Origin: JBCBSK01 sp965250105
GTDB lineage: Bacteria; Pseudomonadota; Alphaproteobacteria; Rhizobiales; Tepidamorphaceae
NCBI GenBank assembly: GCA_965250105.1
Contig: OZ252290.1
Location: forward strand, 2,604,001 to 2,668,000
DNA: 64,000 nucleotides
Direction of reading: 5' to 3'
Shown here in pieces: positions 60,507-64,000 of the stretch. Within the stretch, counting starts at the first letter, position 1, and every line of letters begins with the position of its first letter. The position numbers and the translations under genes are program-made. Under the pieces are notes generated by a model. That model was not told where the DNA came from. It ran no database searches and worked only from the letters and a program-made list of their open reading frames with translations.

Positions 60507-61748
60507 ATGATGTCGATGAACTGGGTCATATCCGGGCAACCGCCGCGGGGCGGGCTGAAACTCATTGCCGTATTGGCGCTGGCTTTCGTGACGCTTGCGG
60601 CGGAGATCCGCCCCGCCTCGGCGAATTTCACCAGCTTCATTCAACAGCTCTGGCCGGAAGCGCGCCGCGCCGGCGTGTCCGAAACAACCTTCAACCAGGT
60701 TTTTACCGGCATGACGCCGGATCCGGACACGGTGCGTCTGATGAACCGGCAGGCCGAGTTCACCAAGCCGATCTGGGATTATCTCAGGACGGCGGTGTCG
60801 CGGCAGCGGATCGACAGCGGCCAGGCCATGGTACGCCGTTATGCCGCCGAGCTCGACCAGATCGAACAGCGCTACGGGGTGAGCCGCTTCGTCGTCGTGT
60901 CGGTCTGGGGCATGGAGACCAATTACGGCGGCTATATGGGCAACCACAACGTCATCCGCGCGCTCGCGACGCTGGCCTATCAGGCACCGCGCCGGCAGGA
61001 TTTCTGGCGGTCCGAACTGATCACCGCGCTTCTGATCGTGCAGGCCGGCCATGTCTCCTTCCGCGACATGGAAGGGTCCTGGGCCGGCGCGATGGGCCAT
61101 ACCCAGTTCATGCCGACGAGCTGGAAGCAGTTTTCCGCCGACTACAATGGCGACGGCAAGAACGACATCTGGACAAATATTCCGGATGCCCTGGCCTCGA
61201 CCGCGAACTATCTCCGCGCCCATGGCTGGCGCACCGGCGAGACCTGGGGCTATGAGGTCAGCCTGCCGCAGGGCTTCGACTATGCGCTGGCCGACGAGCG
61301 CACCGAACGCTCGCTGGCTGATTGGCAACGGCTCGGCATCCGTCGCGTCAGTGGGCGCGACTTTCCCCGCCCCAATGACCAGGCGCGGCTCGTCGTGCCG
61401 GCCGGCGCCAATGGGCCAGCCTTTCTGATGCTGAAGAATTTCGATGTCATCAAGCGCTACAACAATTCGACATCCTATGCGCTCGGTGTCGGTCATCTCG
61501 CCGACCGCATCATGGGCTTCGGCACGTTCTCGGCCGGCTGGCCGGTGAACGAACGCACGCTGAGCCGCTCTCAGGTCGAGGAATTGCAGACGCTGCTGCA
61601 ACGTCGTGGTTTCGATCCCAACGGTATCGACGGCAAGATCGGGCCGGGCACGCGTGGCGCGCTGCGCAGCTATCAGCAGTCGGTCGGCCTGGCCGCCGAC
61701 GGCTTTCCGACCTTGTCGGTCCTCGAACGCCTGCGGCGCGGCGGCTGA
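60507..61748 (+). CDS. Lytic murein transglycosylase, MltB family, second copy
   Basis: About 413 residues; starts at 60477, 60507 and 60510 are all possible. A signal peptide or anchor (LIAVLALAFVTLAAEIRPASA) without a lipobox precedes the SLT_2 domain with catalytic Glu in VWGMETNYGGYMG and the conserved SWAGAMGHTQFMPTSW. A C-terminal peptidoglycan-binding domain (VEELQTLLQRRGFDPNGIDG) ends the protein. It is periplasmic. The related lipoprotein at 18535 shares the same order of domains, so the window encodes two non-identical enzymes of the family. Confidence 0.93.
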   Translation: MMSMNWVISGQPPRGGLKLIAVLALAFVTLAAEIRPASANFTSFIQQLWPEARRAGVSETTFNQVFTGMTPDPDTVRLMNRQAEFTKPIWDYLRTAVSRQRIDSGQAMVRRYAAELDQIEQRYGVSRFVVVSVWGMETNYGGYMGNHNVIRALATLAYQAPRRQDFWRSELITALLIVQAGHVSFRDMEGSWAGAMGHTQFMPTSWKQFSADYNGDGKNDIWTNIPDALASTANYLRAHGWRTGETWGYEVSLPQGFDYALADERTERSLADWQRLGIRRVSGRDFPRPNDQARLVVPAGANGPAFLMLKNFDVIKRYNNSTSYALGVGHLADRIMGFGTFSAGWPVNERTLSRSQVEELQTLLQRRGFDPNGIDGKIGPGTRGALRSYQQSVGLAADGFPTLSVLERLRRGG

Positions 61749-61969
61749 TCCCGCCGGCGGCCGGCGCGTGATCGACAAGACGCGACCGATGGGACGCCAT
61801 CGGCAAGATGGTCGGTAAGACGATGGTGATCGACGGGCGACAAACCGGCTGACACAACCTATCTATGCTGTGCTATAGGCTTGCTCGCATAAGACGGGTT
61901 GCGGACGCCGGGTTGGCCCGGCGGGGCGGGCCCGTATGTTGCGTAAACGGTTTCGGGACAGCGACAGGC

Positions 61970-63388
61970 GTGCGGACGCTCCGACATATCGACCATGAGG
62001 CGCATGATCCGAGGCGTCGCGGCATTCGTGGTGTGCGCGGTCTGTCGGTGATCGCCGTCGCCTGTCTGGCGACGGTTCTCCTGGCCTGGCCGATGGGCGG
62101 CGCGGTTCAGGCGCGCGACGACAATCCGATCATCATGGACGGCGTGCCGGACCGCAGCGGCCCGCGCCGTTCGACCGGTGTGGTCGACGGCTTCTTCCGC
62201 TCGATCTTCGGCGGCCAGCGGACACGCGAGCGTCGCGCGCGCCCTTCGCAGCGCCACCAGACGGGCCCGATCAGTGGCGGAACGTCGGCGCCCGTCGTCC
62301 TGCCGGCCGCGCCGCAGCCGCTGCCGCTTGAAGTCGACGAGAAGGTGCTCGACGCCGAGGTCGTCCTGGTGCTCGGTGGCGACTATGCCGAGGACGTCGC
62401 CGACGGCCTCGACGATGCCTTCGCCAAGACCAACAATGTCCGTATCGAACGGCGGATCCATCGCCGGTCGGGGCTGATCGGCGACGAGCCGGTCGACTGG
62501 ATCGACGAGGTCCGGGACGCGCTCGACAGCGGGGCGCGGATCGATGCGGTCGTCATCGCCGTGGGGCTCAACGACCGCGCCGTCCTGTCCGATTCGAGCG
62601 GCGACCACACGCCGCTTTCGGAACGCTGGCGCGGGCTTTACGGCGAACGCATCGACCGGCTTCTGCTGCAGCTCGCGCCGCGCCGTATCCCGGTCGTCTG
62701 GGTCGGCCTCCCGCCGGTCGCCGATGCCGACAAGGCCTCCGATTTCCTGACCATGAACACGGTCTATCGGTTGCGCAGCCAGTCGGTCGGCGGGACCTAT
62801 GTCGACGTCTGGCAGTCCTTCGTCGACGCGGACGGCGGTTATGCCGCCTCCGGCCCCGATATCGACGGGCAGGACCGGGTGCTGCGCGAGGATGACGGCA
62901 TCGGCTTCACCCGTTCCGGCGCGCGCAAGCTCGGCTTCTTCGTCGAGCGTCCACTGCGGCGCATCCTGCGGCCCGACGCGCTGGACACGCCGATCGCCAG
63001 CGCGCCCGAAGCCTTCGACGTCGAGGAAGTCATCGCTGAGGAGCGCAGCACCGGGATCGGCCGGATCACCGCGCTGACCAATCAGGCGGTGCCGCTCGGC
63101 ATCGATCTGATCGAGACGGCGGCGGGCCGTTCGGACGGTGTCGTCAATGACGACGACACCCATCACGCGCTGTTCGTCGAGGGCGATGTCGATCTCGAAC
63201 GCATTGGCCGCGCCAATGATTTCCGCTGGCCCGGCGGCGACAGGGATGTCGAGACGGAGATCGACGCCGATCCAGACACGCCGCCAGCCGGTGGCGAAGC
63301 TGCCTCGGACGGCCCCCTCGACGGGCCGGCGGCCGGGGAAGCGACCGCGCCCAGCGCGCCGGTCGGTCCGCGCGCCGAGCTGCGCTGA
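61970..63388 (+). CDS. DUF459 SGNH-fold protein, probably inactive
   Basis: About 472 residues if the GTG at 61970 is used; the frame is open to an ATG at 61865, so the start is uncertain. A basic segment and a hydrophobic signal/anchor (LSVIAVACLATVLLAWPMGG) lead to a disordered stretch and then the DUF459 domain. Expected block I GDS reads GDY (LVLGGDYAEDVADGL), and the His of the last block is replaced in DDGIGFTRSGARKLGFF. Block III GLND is kept. The likely nucleophile Ser and catalytic His are thus missing. A Pro/Asp-rich tail follows. It lies downstream of the transglycosylase, suggesting a role in the cell envelope. Confidence 0.8.
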   Translation: MRTLRHIDHEAHDPRRRGIRGVRGLSVIAVACLATVLLAWPMGGAVQARDDNPIIMDGVPDRSGPRRSTGVVDGFFRSIFGGQRTRERRARPSQRHQTGPISGGTSAPVVLPAAPQPLPLEVDEKVLDAEVVLVLGGDYAEDVADGLDDAFAKTNNVRIERRIHRRSGLIGDEPVDWIDEVRDALDSGARIDAVVIAVGLNDRAVLSDSSGDHTPLSERWRGLYGERIDRLLLQLAPRRIPVVWVGLPPVADADKASDFLTMNTVYRLRSQSVGGTYVDVWQSFVDADGGYAASGPDIDGQDRVLREDDGIGFTRSGARKLGFFVERPLRRILRPDALDTPIASAPEAFDVEEVIAEERSTGIGRITALTNQAVPLGIDLIETAAGRSDGVVNDDDTHHALFVEGDVDLERIGRANDFRWPGGDRDVETEIDADPDTPPAGGEAASDGPLDGPAAGEATAPSAPVGPRAELR

Positions 63389-63666
63389 CGCGCGTCATCT
63401 GGCGAGATCCGGCGACCTTTCAGCCGTCGCTCCTCGCGATGACTACGTAACCCTCTTGATTGGCACGCCGTCGTCACCGACCTGTCATGCTGCGCTGCAA
63501 TATTCCACGCCGACCCTGTAACATGTTCGGGTCGATCGGTTCCGCAGGCGCCATTCGGTTCGAGGGATGGTCGCCGGCGGCGTGATCGCGCCCGGCGTGT
63601 CCCTGTTCGGCCGTATGACGCGGCGGCCAAACCCGTATATCCGGCATGAAGGCCTGGAGGATCGAG

Positions 63667-64000
63667 ATGTTCTCGCTGCAAGACCGCAAGGCGCTGATCG
63701 TCGGCATCGCCAATCGCGATTCCATCGCATTCGGCTGCGCCCAGGCCTTCAAGGCAATGGGCGCCCGCCTGGCGGTGACCTATCTGAACGACAAGGCCGA
63801 ACCCCATGTCCGGCCGCTGGCCGAGGAACTGGGCGCTGAACTGATCCTGCCGCTCAACGTGTCGGTCGATGCCCAGATGGATGCGGTCTTCGAACGCATC
63901 ACCGATCATTGGGGCGCGCTCGACATATTGCTGCATTCCATCGCCTTCTGCCCCAAGGAAGACCTGCACGCCCGGGTGGTCGACGCATCGCGCCAGGGCT
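63667..64000 (+). CDS. fabI: Enoyl-[acyl-carrier-protein] reductase, N-terminal part
   Basis: The first 111 residues of a short-chain reductase cut by the window end, with GGAGGATCGAG before its ATG. The FabI-type nucleotide motif GIANRDSIAFGCAQAF is at residues 13-28, AVTYLNDKAEPHVRPLAEEL follows, and ILLHSIAFCPKEDL is the usual region before the substrate site. It reduces enoyl-ACP in fatty-acid elongation. The catalytic Tyr/Lys lie beyond the window, so the call is based on the N-terminal half. Confidence 0.92.
   Translation, partial: MFSLQDRKALIVGIANRDSIAFGCAQAFKAMGARLAVTYLNDKAEPHVRPLAEELGAELILPLNVSVDAQMDAVFERITDHWGALDILLHSIAFCPKEDLHARVVDASRQG

Overview
The window is GC-rich, densely coded DNA from an alphaproteobacterium, most probably of the order Hyphomicrobiales (Rhizobiales) or a close relative. 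The evidence is the aerobic cob pathway, an IalB-family protein, a FlbD-type Fis domain, palindromic intergenic repeats of the type common in these genomes, a UvrB with a long N-terminal extension, and the neighbourhood KdsD / beta-barrel protein / GalU / GalE / MltB / DUF459 / FabI. I saw no rRNA, tRNA, CRISPR array, phage or recognisable transposase gene. All family assignments come from reading motifs by eye; no searches were run.

Layout. 1-4412: six tightly overlapping cobalamin genes, cobL (5' end cut off)-cobE-cobM-cobB-cobA-cobF. 4413-4568: first of three copies of a ~155-160 bp MITE-like repeat (others at 12225-12384 and 25240-25391). 4674-10390: a seven-gene minus-strand operon with two YrdC/Sua5-like proteins, two cysteine hydrolases of the isochorismatase superfamily and a complete TRAP transporter (DctPQM), divergent from a LysR regulator (10493-11389). 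This looks like an uncharacterised catabolic system for a carbamoyl or amide compound and is one of the two leading discoveries. 11783-15000: an orphan FlbD-type DNA-binding domain, a TIGR03032-like protein, an IalB-family protein and an AT-rich HTH gene. 15721-18430: an autotransporter whose passenger and beta-barrel lie in different frames joined by a run of nine G; this is a strong candidate for a phase-variable surface protein (or a sequencing error) and is the other leading discovery.

18535-27021: a MltB lipoprotein, a TetR regulator with its probable operator, an RND efflux pair, tandem palindromic repeats, and a rhodanese/FtrA pair. 27340-37131: a chemoreceptor, a repeat (propeller-like) protein, and an iron-related cluster (Cys-rich protein, imelysin, dihaem DUF1111 protein, second imelysin, DUF1513). 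37452-40028: uvrB. 40211-41336: an AT-rich inserted pair, a HigA-like antitoxin overlapping a DUF3800 gene.

41677-52182: a branched-chain-type ABC transporter cluster bracketed by two acyl/aryl-CoA ligases, with two VOC-fold genes between the transporter genes and a class III cyclase on the opposite strand in the middle; it probably imports an organic acid and activates it to a CoA thioester. 52312-53946: an SPFH/NfeD membrane pair. 53964-55623: a PomA/PomB-like flagellar stator. 55750-64000: envelope and nucleotide-sugar genes (KdsD, beta-barrel protein, GalU, GalE, a second MltB-type transglycosylase, an SGNH-fold DUF459 protein lacking its catalytic residues) and the start of fabI, cut by the window edge.
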